Assembly (NCBI GenBank): GCA_029959195.1
Contig: CP114126.1
Coordinates: 744,001 to 808,000 of the forward strand
Direction of reading: 5' to 3'
Source of the DNA: Dictyophora rubrovolvata
Taxonomy: Eukaryota; Basidiomycota; Agaricomycetes; Phallales; Phallaceae
Length of the DNA stretch: 64,000 nt
Shown: piece by piece, positions 11,441-22,535 of the stretch
Layout of the letters: each line of letters begins with the position of its first letter
Position numbering within the stretch: the first letter of the stretch is position 1
Translations under genes and position numbers: made by a program
The notes under the pieces: model-generated
Database searches by the model: none
Told to the model about the DNA's origin: nothing
The model's input: the letters and a program-made list of their open reading frames with translations, nothing else

Positions 11441-14151
11441 ATGGCTCGCACAGCAGACATTATTGAATCGGATGATCCTGCGGTCCTGGAATTCGTGCAC
11501 CACCCTTCTTTGTGCGTATGATCCATAATCCATAATGACTCAGGTCTCAATTCATATTCCTGTCCTTTAGTCGTTCTGTTGCGTCCTTCTTTATCGCATT
11601 TGTGTCCGTGCTCACAATTCGTTGCTTGATCCACTCATCCCTGTCAATTTTCCGCCGTCTGAACCATGTCCTGTTTGGGCGCAGACGTCCCATCCCAGCC
11701 ATCTCGACGTCCACAGAGAAGGTCCAGTGCTGGTTGACCAGCACAACGAGTCTCAACCCAGCAGCCTTTCTGTCTATTAACTCTGTCCTTAATAATCTCA
11801 CCATTGGACTCACCCTTTGTTTTGGTTTCGCAAGTGTTGCCCAGTTCGGGTCCTTACTCGTATTCAGTCAGCATAATTTACCAGCATGTGGTCCGTGTCT
11901 TATATCCCTCTGATATCTATCCATACATTTACCGCCCGCTTTCTTTGTTCATTATTAGCATTTCTCATCGCATGGACCGGCATTGCAACTCAAACCGCCA
12001 AATTACTTGGTCTTTTGAATCTTAGCCTTGACCTTCGTCGATTGCGTACACGGCAATGGGAATCCTATTTATTTTGGGGCCTGTTGGGTGCTGCATTTGG
12101 TACGTTCACCATTCACATTCGTATCCATATCCCGGCCTTCACTAAACTTTCATTTCATCAGTCGTCATGTTCGTGTCAAACGCCGTTAATGTCGGAACTT
12201 TAAGGTCAGTCAACGTCAACAAGACGCCCTTCTGAATTCTTCCTTAATTAAATGGCACTCAACAGAGGTTTGCCGAATTCATCAACTGATGCTATATGTT
12301 TCCGAGAAAGGTAAGTTCTTGATCTGCATTATCCTCATTCGGTAATTATAACCGATGCCGCTGTTAGACACATCGAAACGGGCGCCGCGACCATCGCCAT
12401 CAATGTCGTCCTCGAGTTGTATTGCATAACGCGAACATTGTATTGTCTCGTTCCCGGCTTTTTGTATCCAAGACACAAATTCGAAGCCTTGCTTGACATT
12501 CGGGTCGCCCGTTCCCTAAGCTTATTAGCCCTTGAAATTGCTACCGCGCCCCAATTGTTCGTCTTTTTCGGAGTATTGGCGGATTCAATTCCATCATCAT
12601 TGCTGACTGTCATTGTCCTCGGTAACGCTTAGTTTTGATTCGTGTCCTCCCTGGTACTGATCCCTTTCCGTTTCAGAGGCTTTCAATCATCATTCTCCCC
12701 TTTCCCGAACACCCCCAACTGCCTCAATTCCGGTCACTCGACCAGGATCAGCATATTCCCGTTCCACTATTGAGATCCGGAAGATGTCATCTACTCATTC
12801 TTTACAGCAGATCTCTCATCCTTTCGCAGCGCGCGCTCTTCTTGACGAAACTCCTGAAAGTGAAGATTGGCCCGCATCGGCTGCAGCAGCGCCTCAGTTC
12901 CCTGAACCAACCCTAATTAGAAACGTCTCTGGCAGTAGTCATCGGACTATTAACAACTTCCTCGCTCCTCCAGCCGTGGTTTCCAATAGGCGTACTTCTG
13001 GTCTAAGTGAAGCTGATTCCGACGTGTCCCGGAGCGTTAAAAATGCCGTACTCGGCTTCGCTTTCCGAAGGAGGGATAGCGGGAGAGGCTCTTTCACTAC
13101 TGTTCCTGCTAGAACCGCGAAGGCCGAACTGATAGTTCTCACCAAGTCCCGGAATCCTATCCAATCATTACCCATGTCCCCAATTACTCCAGCTAGTCAG
13201 CAGCCTCACATTGAGATTACGCTTGCTGATAATGATATTCAACCCTCGAGTTCCGATGACTCAGTGCCTAGCCGAGCCAGCCCCATCCTTAGTCCTAGAG
13301 TCAGTGATATTACCGGTCTGGATAGCAGTTCTTCTTCCAGAAGGGAAACATTGTCGATCTCAATTTCTACAACTGGCACGTCTAATTCGGTCCCGAGCTC
13401 AACTGGTCTTCCCGTGAGTCAAAATAGAAGTCTTTCGGATCGTCGTTCATCACTTCATCTTACCCCAATCACTCCTGCGGCCCCACCTCTATCTTCCCAT
13501 CGTGCTTCGACTGACTCGAACGAATGGAAATATGATACCTATTTGGTACCTGAACATGACCTAAGACGTGCTTCCTATGACTCACGTGAAACGGAAGGCC
13601 ATTCTAGTTCGTCATCTTTTGTGGTGGGCACTTCAACCCCAGTTTCAGGGCAGCAAGAACCCCTTTCCTCGGGACCGTCCACGAGTCATCATACCCAGCG
13701 GTACTCAGCACCTCTTCCGCCTGCGGATGACGATCTTTCCATTGTCTATGAGGCTTCACACGAAGATTCTGACTCATTGATTTTACCATCACGACCTGCG
13801 CGTCCGAGTACATTAACGTTCGGACAGCCATTACCGGTTTTGACGGTTGACTTTGGGAATACTCTTAGTGATGTTATTGGGCGAGCTGAAGCTGAGCGCT
13901 CGGCGGTCACAGGCGATGAAGCTCACGATGGTGAAGAGGTTCGTGGTATTAGAGAAGACATGTTTGTAGCAGGTGGGATAGGTCGCCCCATTGCTACCCC
14001 TATTGGGGTACCAGAGGACATAGATGGTCGGCCGAGAAACGGATCTGGTTCGGGTTCAGGCTCTGGGAGTGAGTATGTCTCTAGGGATAATGCATTCCAA
14101 ATCTCTCTTCAAGGACAGACTCAACAAACAGGTTTTGGAAACTATTTTTAA
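11441..14151 (+). CDS. Multi-pass membrane protein with long Ser-rich cytosolic tail
   Basis: Several exons encode hydrophobic segments: SVASFFIAFVSVLTIRCL, SVLNNLTIGLTLCFGFAS, FLCSLLAFLIAWTGIATQT, a segment with LFWGLLGAAFG, TGAATIAINVVLELYCI and SLLALEIATAPQLFVFFGVL. That makes about six or seven membrane spans, so a seven-span topology is possible. After an in-phase splice near 12677 the frame runs into about 490 residues rich in Ser, Thr and Pro, ending in a GSGSGSGSGSE stretch. ATG at 11441 opens MARTADIIESDDPAVLEF and splices in phase to the first span. The last exon alone could look like a separate 455-residue gene, but the frame continues unbroken from the spliced upstream exon. Looks like the receptor-like or transporter-like hypothetical proteins of agarics; no named family recognised. 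Confidence 0.75.
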
Positions 14152-14407
14152 TTTTACAATTCCCATACCATAATCTTCCAGCCATCTGTACAAATTTATT
14201 TCGCAACCTTTCTGTTTTGTTTTGTATAATACCTTTTTTTTTTACTACTAGGAGTGCGGATATAGTTATTTAATATTTATTGATTTAATCGTTTAATCGT
14301 GAAAGCTACCTCCTATCCAGGAGTGAGCGTCAACGCTCTGAAGGCATTGAACTCCAGCTTCTCTTTAAACTATCACCGCGCCCGCGATTTTGGTTTTTCC
14401 CAGGGGA

Positions 14408-16127
14408 ATGCTCCAAGCTGTATTATTATTGATTTCGCTTTCACTTTCATTTGCAACATCTTCACATTTAACGCCAACTGCGCCAGTCCTCAAAGATAAT
14501 AACGGAGGATACGCTTACCACGGTGATCCGTCGGATGTAGTACTACAAATACCCAGATCGCTTTCATTCGAGCACCGACATCTTCACAGCGTAACTAGTA
14601 CAGGACAGATTTTGTTTGCAGATGTCAAAGGCGACTTGGTCCATTTTGAAGCATCCGAGGATAATGAGCCTCTTTCCATTCTAACGAGGTCGATAAACAT
14701 ACCTCGACCCGTCTCATTCGAGTCCTTTATGCACGAGCGCCGTCTGAAACGGTCTGCTGCTGCCCACGATGATCGACTCTGTGAAAATGGAAATGGTTGT
14801 TCTAATACTGCCTTAATAACGGAAGAGCGTCGATCTGGCAGCGCCATTTGGTCTGAAGAGCCTCTCGAAGCCCCCGACGTTACTGATCGAAAGACACTAC
14901 TAAGCTTGGCTAAAATGACTCGGAACGCATATCTCGATATCAGTGACAATGTCACAGAAGAGTGGTATGTGTTAGATGGTTGGAATAAGGTGCGCACCTT
15001 GTCGTCCTCTTTTGGGTGTTGGTCAAATTCGACCGTTTCCGCTAGACGTTCCCCTTCGGCTGGGAGGAGGATGCAGACGGTTTACGCGGGCATGTCTTCG
15101 TAACTGCAGATAACAAGACCGCCATCATCGCGATTAAAGGAACGTCGCTTACGTTTCTGGGAGGTGGAGGTCCAACAGCGAAACGCGACAAGCTCAACGA
15201 TAATATTCTGTTTTCATGCTGTTGCGCTGCGATCGACTTTACATGGATACCCGTCTGCCCTTGTTCCCTTTCTATATTCCGGAATTTATGCAATCAAACT
15301 TGTTTAGAAGAAAGTTTATTAGATGAAAGCTTATTTTACTCCATTGCCGTGGTATGTGCCGTCATAACATTGCAAAATCTGGCTAATGTGCTTTGATAGG
15401 ATTTATACCATAATGTCTCGACAATTTACCCTAATGCCACTATATGGACAGTCGGTAAAGTAACAGTTCTTTAAGCAAATGACTCTTCCCTAACCGTGTT
15501 CTAGGGCACTCACTAGGAGGTGCACTGGCTTCATTAGTGGCATTGACTTTTGGGATTCCATCTGTCACGTTCGAATCTCCGGGTGAGCGAATGGCTGCGA
15601 AACGTCTTCGTTTACCATTACCAGTACGTGTGTGGTTTGTATTCAAGCCAACAAAGGTCTTATCTTCGCATTTTAGCCTTCGACAAGTCATATTACCCAT
15701 GTGTATCATACCGCAGATCCAATTCCGATGGGGACCTGCAACGGAATATTCTCTCCGTGTGGAATAGCAGGATATGCGCTGGAAACCAGGTTAAAACAAA
15801 TTTATTCTAAGAATAATTTCGCCGTCCTTAACGTCCCCGTAGGTGCCATCTCGGCCAAACCATAGTCTATGACACTGTAACCGAATTAGAATGGGGAGTG
15901 GATGTGCGAACCCATCCCATCAAGGTCATTGTAGAAAGACTATTGAGTAACAAATGGCCATCTAAGAAGCTTCCTGGGCTACTCCCTTTACCTAATGATG
16001 ACCCCGTTCCTGAAGCGAAACCACAAGAAGATTGTATAGTACGTGCCAATGAATCATACACTCCCTTTCCGCTCCTGATTTATTGCAGGAATGCTATCAA
16101 TGGGATTACGTGTCTGATTTACAGTGA
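14408..16127 (+). CDS. ATG15: Autophagy-related vacuolar lipase ATG15
   Basis: Phospholipase that breaks down autophagic and Cvt bodies and multivesicular-body vesicles inside the vacuole. Seen: N-terminal hydrophobic anchor [17 protein letters not shown], the conserved block [55 protein letters not shown], the nucleophile elbow [19 protein letters not shown], then [20 protein letters not shown] and [14 protein letters not shown]-like [12 protein letters not shown]. The spliced end reads [12 protein letters not shown] before TGA at 16125. Start at 14408 is the first ATG in frame and begins the anchor directly. Three or more short introns, one right before the GHSLGG exon. Lies head-to-tail with the glutamate kinase gene. 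Confidence 0.93.
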
Positions 16128-16516
16128 AACTATTCTCTTCTATTTGGCTTACTTTATTTCCGGGACGTACTTGTATTTTATAGGCAAATCATAATCCGTA
16201 CTAGCCGTCGCTGATTGTCCCGCACAGTAGATGCAATAATACTGTTGTATATTTTCAGTTTACATATGGCCCCATGGACTATTTTGTTGTATTTCTTTCA
16301 CAAACATGAATTGTTGCTTTGTTCAAAATTGAAAATATTTTACGAGAGTATGCGACACGCAGTCATCATCCGGCAAAGCGACAAGCCGAGCTGTCGATCC
16401 GAAGTTTACACCAAAAAATCGAAGTTAGTGACTCATTCCTTGCATCCTGTGCCCCATGTCTTTTTAATCATCTTTCTCATCATTCTCCAAATTACTTTCT
16501 GCATTCCACGTTGAAG
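16128..16516. other. Intergenic between ATG15 and glutamate 5-kinase
   Basis: 389 bp holding the ATG15 3' flank and the promoter and leader of the kinase gene. A reading frame runs into the kinase start without a stop but shows no conserved protein, so I treat it as leader. Confidence 0.5.
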
Positions 16517-18254
16517 ATGAAAAAGGCATTCACTATTGTGATAAAGCTTGGCACTTCATCTATCGTCGACGAAGCGACACATCAACCTTTACTCTCTATC
16601 TTAAGTTCGGTCGTTGAGACAGTTTTAAAACTGAGGCAAGATGGCCACAAAGTTGTCATTGTCAGTTCAGGTGCTATCGGCGTTGGATTAAAAAGGATGG
16701 GGATGAAAGGAAAGCCCAAAACCCTTGCCGGACATCAGGTTTGTACGTTTTCAATTTATTTTTTGAATTTGTTTGTCTTGATTATCTGACTGTGTTTGAT
16801 TATTATTCACATGTAGGCTTTAGCTGCGATTGGGCAAGGGCGACTCATTGCTCTTTGGGATGACTTGTTTGGACACGTCGGTCAACCTATAGCCCAAATC
16901 CTGCTTACTCGCGGGGACATCTCTGAGGTATGTATGCTCAGCAAGTAGAAGTGATACATGCCTGAGTCCCGAGCCATAGCGCACGAGATATTTGAATGCT
17001 GTCAATACCTTCACCGAGTTATTGGCTATGGGTGTTGTACCCATCGTGAACGAGAATGACACCGTCTCAGTTAGGGTAAGTCCGTCGACCATCAAGAGTC
17101 TTTGAAGGATCAGTTAGTCTCAGGCTGATCGGTAACTCAAGGAAATAAAATTCGGAGATAATGACACATTGTCAGCGATTACAGCTTCAATGTTACACGC
17201 CGATTACTTGTTTCTCCTCACTGATGTCGATGCGTTATATACAAACAACCCTCGAAAAGATCCATCTGCCAAACCAATTGACACTGTTCCTTCTGTTAGT
17301 GTAATTAGAGCGCAAGGTAGTGTTTTCTTTTCAAGTTTCAAGGACTACACACATCTCATGCCTCCCAATCACCAGTGAATACCGCTTCTCTCGGATCGAA
17401 GTTAGGAACAGGCGGGATGGAAACCAAACTTATCGCAGCAGAAATAGCAACTGGAGCTGGAACAGCAACAATAATAACTAGCAGCAGAAACCCTGCCAAT
17501 GTGCTTCAAATTATAGAATACAACGCAGGCGACCTAACAACCCGATCATCGCTTCCTCGGCCGCCTCACACGATCTTTCTACCAGTCTCACCACCTCTAC
17601 GAGACCTCAAGTCTTGGACGTTTCATACTCTCACACCAGCGGGTACGGTTGTTATCGATGCCGGAGCGCATATCGTGTTATCGCGGCGCGATTCAGGAGG
17701 TCGTTTACTTCCTGCTGGTGTCGCCGATGTTCATGGAGCGTTTGCATCGGGTCAGGCTGTGAGGATTGCTATTCGACAACCGAAGAAGGAAGCAAACCCG
17801 GAAGCGATATCCCTGGAAAACGAGCAGAACCAAAAAATGAACGACTCCCCTACGACTTGTCCTTCTTCGCCGCGATTAGTGCCGAGTCTTTCGCTGACTT
17901 CGTCAATAGCCTCTCTTGAGCCTTTGACAAGAGCTAATTCTCTTCACGACCTCAATGCTGCTGTTCAAATACCCGATGTAACTTTCACAGACGTTAAAAC
18001 ACCGGTTGAAACAGAAAATGATGATTTGACATGGGAACTCATCGAGGTAGGGCGCGGGTTGGCTAATTACAACTGGGCGGAAATTAAGAAAGTAAAAGGG
18101 CTAAAAAGGTAAGGCCGTTTTTGGTGCTTTTGTCGTGTCGCTTACGGTTGACCCAAAACTTCTTCGCAGCTCATATATTTCGAATTTACTTGGCTATGCT
18201 GATTCTGAATATGTAGTCGAAAATATCACCATACGTATACCACCATACATCTAG
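16517..18254 (+). CDS. PRO1: Glutamate 5-kinase with C-terminal PUA-like domain (proline biosynthesis)
   Basis: First step of proline synthesis: ATP-dependent phosphorylation of glutamate to glutamyl-5-phosphate, in the cytosol. Seen: [13 protein letters not shown] at the start, [94 protein letters not shown] (all amino-acid kinase signatures), then the PUA part with [13 protein letters not shown] and [19 protein letters not shown]. The last exon, joined in phase across the donor at 18111, gives [19 protein letters not shown] and stops at 18252, the usual glutamate-kinase ending. An insert rich in Ser and Pro of about 80 residues interrupts the PUA region. Start ATG at 16517 matches family length. 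Confidence 0.93.
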
Positions 18255-18629
18255 AATTGCATCTTGTAATAGCATTAATTTCAGCTATAAGTTCTATATC
18301 CCATAGCTGTCAGTATCTGATCTATGTATCAGCATTAATGGAAAAAGTAATGTATATATTATCGTATATTTAGGCAAATGGAAGGTCTACTTAAAAGAAA
18401 CAACAAAATTCTTCCTTTAGTGTTGATAAAGCTCGTATGGTGAATGGGTGCAAAATGACCATTGTACAAGATGCCGGAAAATTGGTGTGCTAACAAAATG
18501 CTGATTATTACGATATCGAGGACAAACAGAAGCATCAAAAGAAAAAGGAACGAGAAGAAGAAAAAAAGAAAATTGAGTAATTTTTAGTAGAAAATGCTAT
18601 GCGATGAGAACACTGCTAACCATCTTCAG
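18255..18629. other. Convergent 3' flanks of PRO1 and KCS1
   Basis: 375 bp between two convergent stop codons, AT-rich, with a purine-rich stretch near 18540-18580. No gene seen. Confidence 0.5.
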
Positions 18630-21600
18630 CTATGCCGACAACATTCCAGGGTCAATTTCACCCGGAAACCCAGGTGCGCCAAATATTATATCAAATATCT
18701 CTCTGCCTTCATCCGGTAACGGTCCAATTCGTTCTTTATCTTTCATCTTCAGTCTTCGAGCGCGTTCTTCGTCCCATATCTCACGTAACGCTTCAACAAT
18801 GCTCTTAAGACCGAAAAGAAATCCCAAATCGGGCTGCTCCGGATGACGTGGAGGAAAACGAGCATAAATAAGCCCCGACAGCGGATCAATATCAGCCTGA
18901 TATCCTTTACCCGTATTCTCTCTGCCTGCAGTAGGCGGTATCAAACTAGGCGTTTGGGGAGAAGGCGGCGGTGGTGGTGCGGGTAAATAATCCCGTCCAG
19001 TCGTAGTATGTGCAAAATCAACGATACGGATGTTGACTTCGCCTCGCTTTCGGCGCCCCGGATTGGTACACCTCGAGCCAGCCGTGCTCGTGACCAGATA
19101 GTCTTCACTATGTGCCCTCCGTAAAAAAGGGTGGGCTGGAGACGGCTTACCCGATTTGGTTACGACCCTCTGAGCGTCCTGCTGCTGTCGTCGATGTCTT
19201 CTAAGTTCCTGTCCTCCCTGGCGCAATGTGTAACGATCCAGAGACTCCCCTCGCTTTGATCTTGAGGAAGGTGAATCCGAAAGGCATCTAGCATAAGCCG
19301 TTTGGACATCGTGATCGCCTTCGTATATAAAAAGAAGACTACATCCATAAAATCGATACCCTTTCAAGCGATAGATAATTCGAGCAAGCGCATAGAGCTT
19401 CTGGAGTAGGATAGGCACATGATGAATAAGAAGTTGATTCCCATCGTAAAGGAATGACGCGAGGAAGTGTCGGAAACTTTCTTTTTTTATTTCACGACCT
19501 GTGTACTTGTTTTGCACGACGTAGGATTGGGTGGCATGGTTCCAAACCTAAAAGCAAGCGCTTCCTATTCAATAACAAGAAAGATTGGGCATTATATTTT
19601 AACTTCACCTGCATCCCACAAATACGAACTCCTAACGATCTACTAGTCGTCCTATCACATTTTTTACGCTGACTCTTTTTTTTAGCGTACGTAGCGTCAA
19701 CACCATACTGTCTGGTCCCCATTTTCAAGTCCAGCACACAAGGATACTTTAATCGTCCGGTAAGATCCTCCATTAGGATAAAATGCTCCTGACGAGAAAA
19801 ATCTTCAGTTTCATGGGCAAAATGGGGGACAAGCGGAGGCGGAGGGACAGATTGAGACTGTAGCGGAATATTGTATTGGGGACGGGTATGAGAGCTATGA
19901 AGAGATATTTCAGGATGAGAATGTGAATGAGGTAAGTTCGACGACTGAAGGTCTGAATGAGGAGACGGCGATGCTGAACATCTAGCATGGTTCGAATTCA
20001 GTATCCGACCTTCCATCTCACAACAGCACAGCCCAAGACTGTCCGCTCGACGAGAACGTTCTCTCCGTCTTTCAGGTGAACCAATCACTTCTTCACTCTG
20101 CACCCGCCTAAGCATCCCTTCTTCTTCTCGTAGTCTAGCCAAACTACCAGCTGCTCCATCGCTCGCACTCATTTCAGGTCCAACAACGAGACGTCTTCTC
20201 GATCGACCCACCCTGGGGCGCTGCTCTACGTCGGTTTCGAATTCAGCCGTGTTATTATACCCATGCCGATGTCCTCCACGATAACACGCTTTTTTCCTGA
20301 ATCGCTTCAGGATCGTTTCAAAAACATGGTCCTTCAATTTGGTGTTTACCATCGTGGAACCGGTACCTCCAAACGCACGCCAAGTAGAAGGTTGTAAAGA
20401 CGTATTATTGTAAGCGACGGGTGTGGATGAGCTATGTATTAAAGGAGGTGGAACGGCAAGTGGTATGCTACCCGCAGACTGAGAAGCTCGCTCCTGTGAC
20501 AAAGGGGGTCGAGGTACACGAAAAGAATCGCGAAGCCTCGCGTCATTCTGGATGGGGGCCTCTTTAACAGGGGATCCCGCAACAGGCGTAATTACGCCTT
20601 CGCTGGACAATGTACCAGAGGAAAGAGTGACATTCGAATTCGCCGCTCCATTGGTGTCATCGTCTTTTCTTAACTTTGACAGAGGGCCATTAGCTCGGGG
20701 AGTAGTCGGTCCCAGAAAAAAACCAGATTCGCCAACCCGCTCACGGGTTCCTTCTCCTCCTAATTTGGGCGACGTTACTCGCCCTCGGAGTAGCCATTCA
20801 GGTATCATGTGCCAGTTTCGATCCAATGCAACCTCGGGAAGCTCAGCGTCTGTGTCGTTGACTTCAAGGCCGTTATAATCGTTGCGATGGGAGGAAAAGC
20901 CCTGTTCACGCTCTGTGTCTTGCTGCAATTTACGAGGATTATACAAGTCTCCCCATTCTCCTTTGCGATGATACGAAGGGGATGAACGGATATTTCGAGG
21001 TACAGAATACTTATACTTTGCTGGTTGTCGGTACCCTGTAGGCTGATCCGGTGGCGGCGTCGGCGGACCCTTGTTCGCTTGTGATGGAGATGAATGGCGT
21101 ACTCGGCGGTAATTAACCAGCATCACGCCTAGATAACGTGGGATAAAACCCAAAAGCGGTGGCGCCTCGCGTTCGACGGCCTCATAGAATAAGTTTTCCC
21201 GTGATACAAGAGGCTGGATTCAGTGAAATTTTAGGCTCTCTGTTTGAGAAAAAAAAAAAAGGCGAAAGATACATAGATACTTGCCTTGCATACAGCTCGC
21301 TTAGTAAACTTATAAATGGCACTATGACCACCAACTTGGTTTCTGAACGGTTTTAAAGGAACATGAGGTAACTCCAAGTCGACCAAATCGCGCTCATCGT
21401 CAGCATCTTCATCTTTCTGAGCGTCAATTCTCGTTTGGTGTTGAAATGAAGTATCTTGTGCAGGAGCCAATGCGGTAGACGCTGGAGACCGGGTGTGGCG
21501 TACAGGAGCAAAACGCGTGTCGAGGCCCGGATCCGGATCCAAATCTGGACTCTCGGGACGTGGGTAAGTGGTAGCGGTACTATAGGTTGTAACTGAGGCG

Positions 21601-22535
21601 GAATCATCCCACGTTTCGTCGTCAGTGGTCCAGGGAGAATACGGCGTAACTGCTCGAGAAGGAACAAGTATGGGGGCGGTGGGAGAAGCCGTTTGAGATG
21701 GACGATACTGTGGTTGGGAATCGTGTCTGATAACAGAATGAGGTAAATCTTGGCTAAATGGCGAATTGACAGGGGTAACACGTGAACGAGAAGATCTGGA
21801 GGTTGGAGTGAATGGAAGCTGAGGTTGGGGAGACTTGTAAGTGTTTGTATGCCGCCTATCCAAGACAGTAACAGTTGTAGACAAGGTCAAAGAGGGTGAG
21901 GTCGGGAGAGGTGGTGACGGGGGTGAAGGAATTTCGATCCGCTGGCCCTTGTCTGTTACGACTTCCCATTGGCGGTCCTCAGAGTAATTTCTTTCGCGTT
22001 CTTTAGTTCGTCCACGATCCTTTTTGATATGCTGGCGCTGCAAAGCCGATGCAGAGTCGGGAAAGACGCTGATAGGCTCTTCGGGCCTATGGGAGTCGAC
22101 TTGCCAATCCAAGAGATCAGAAAACACCTCTGGTGAATGGCTTTTCGTGCGTTCTAGTCTGATCTGGGAGTTTCTAGGCTCGTTGCGTGTGCGTGCACGC
22201 TCAAGAGCAGGGGAACTCTTACTGTGCTGTGCCTCCCTATGTTTGTCCCTGTCTCTCTCCTTCTGTCGATCTGCTTTGCGAACCTCACGCTCTGGCCACT
22301 CGAGACGACCGACCGGCTGTGTTTCTCGGGTGCGGTCCGTGGGCGGGTGGGAGAGAAGAGGATGGTCGCTGCTTTCATGACCAGACTCTTTGAAGAGCTG
22401 CAGAGAAGCAGCTACTTTGCGCCCTATTGCTGAGGAAGAAGACGGCGGGAGTGATGGAAGATGTAAGTCATTAAAAGAAGACGTTGAAGACGTTGGCGAG
22501 GGTGGTAGAGGCGAGAAAGGCCCTGCGGTGGACAT
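18630..22535 (-). CDS. KCS1: Inositol hexakisphosphate kinase (KCS1-type)
   Basis: Makes inositol pyrophosphates (5-PP-IP5) from IP6, a signal for phosphate status and stress. Seen: the inositol-polyphosphate-kinase signature [14 protein letters not shown] (PxxxDxKxG), then [66 protein letters not shown] and the end [19 protein letters not shown]. The N-terminal half, about 550 residues, is Ser/Pro-rich and disordered, typical of fungal KCS1 proteins. Three or four exons; the kinase domain sits in the last three. The start at 22535 opens a Ser/Pro-rich stretch that continues without a stop; a downstream start cannot be excluded. Confidence 0.92.

Noticed and set aside
11547-11813. Minus-strand frames opposite the membrane-protein gene
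   Set aside because: No conserved content; the plus-strand exons encode membrane spans with proper splice sites.
12784-14151. 455-codon Ser-rich frame as a separate gene
   Set aside because: The exon upstream splices in phase into it, so it is the C-terminal tail of the membrane protein.
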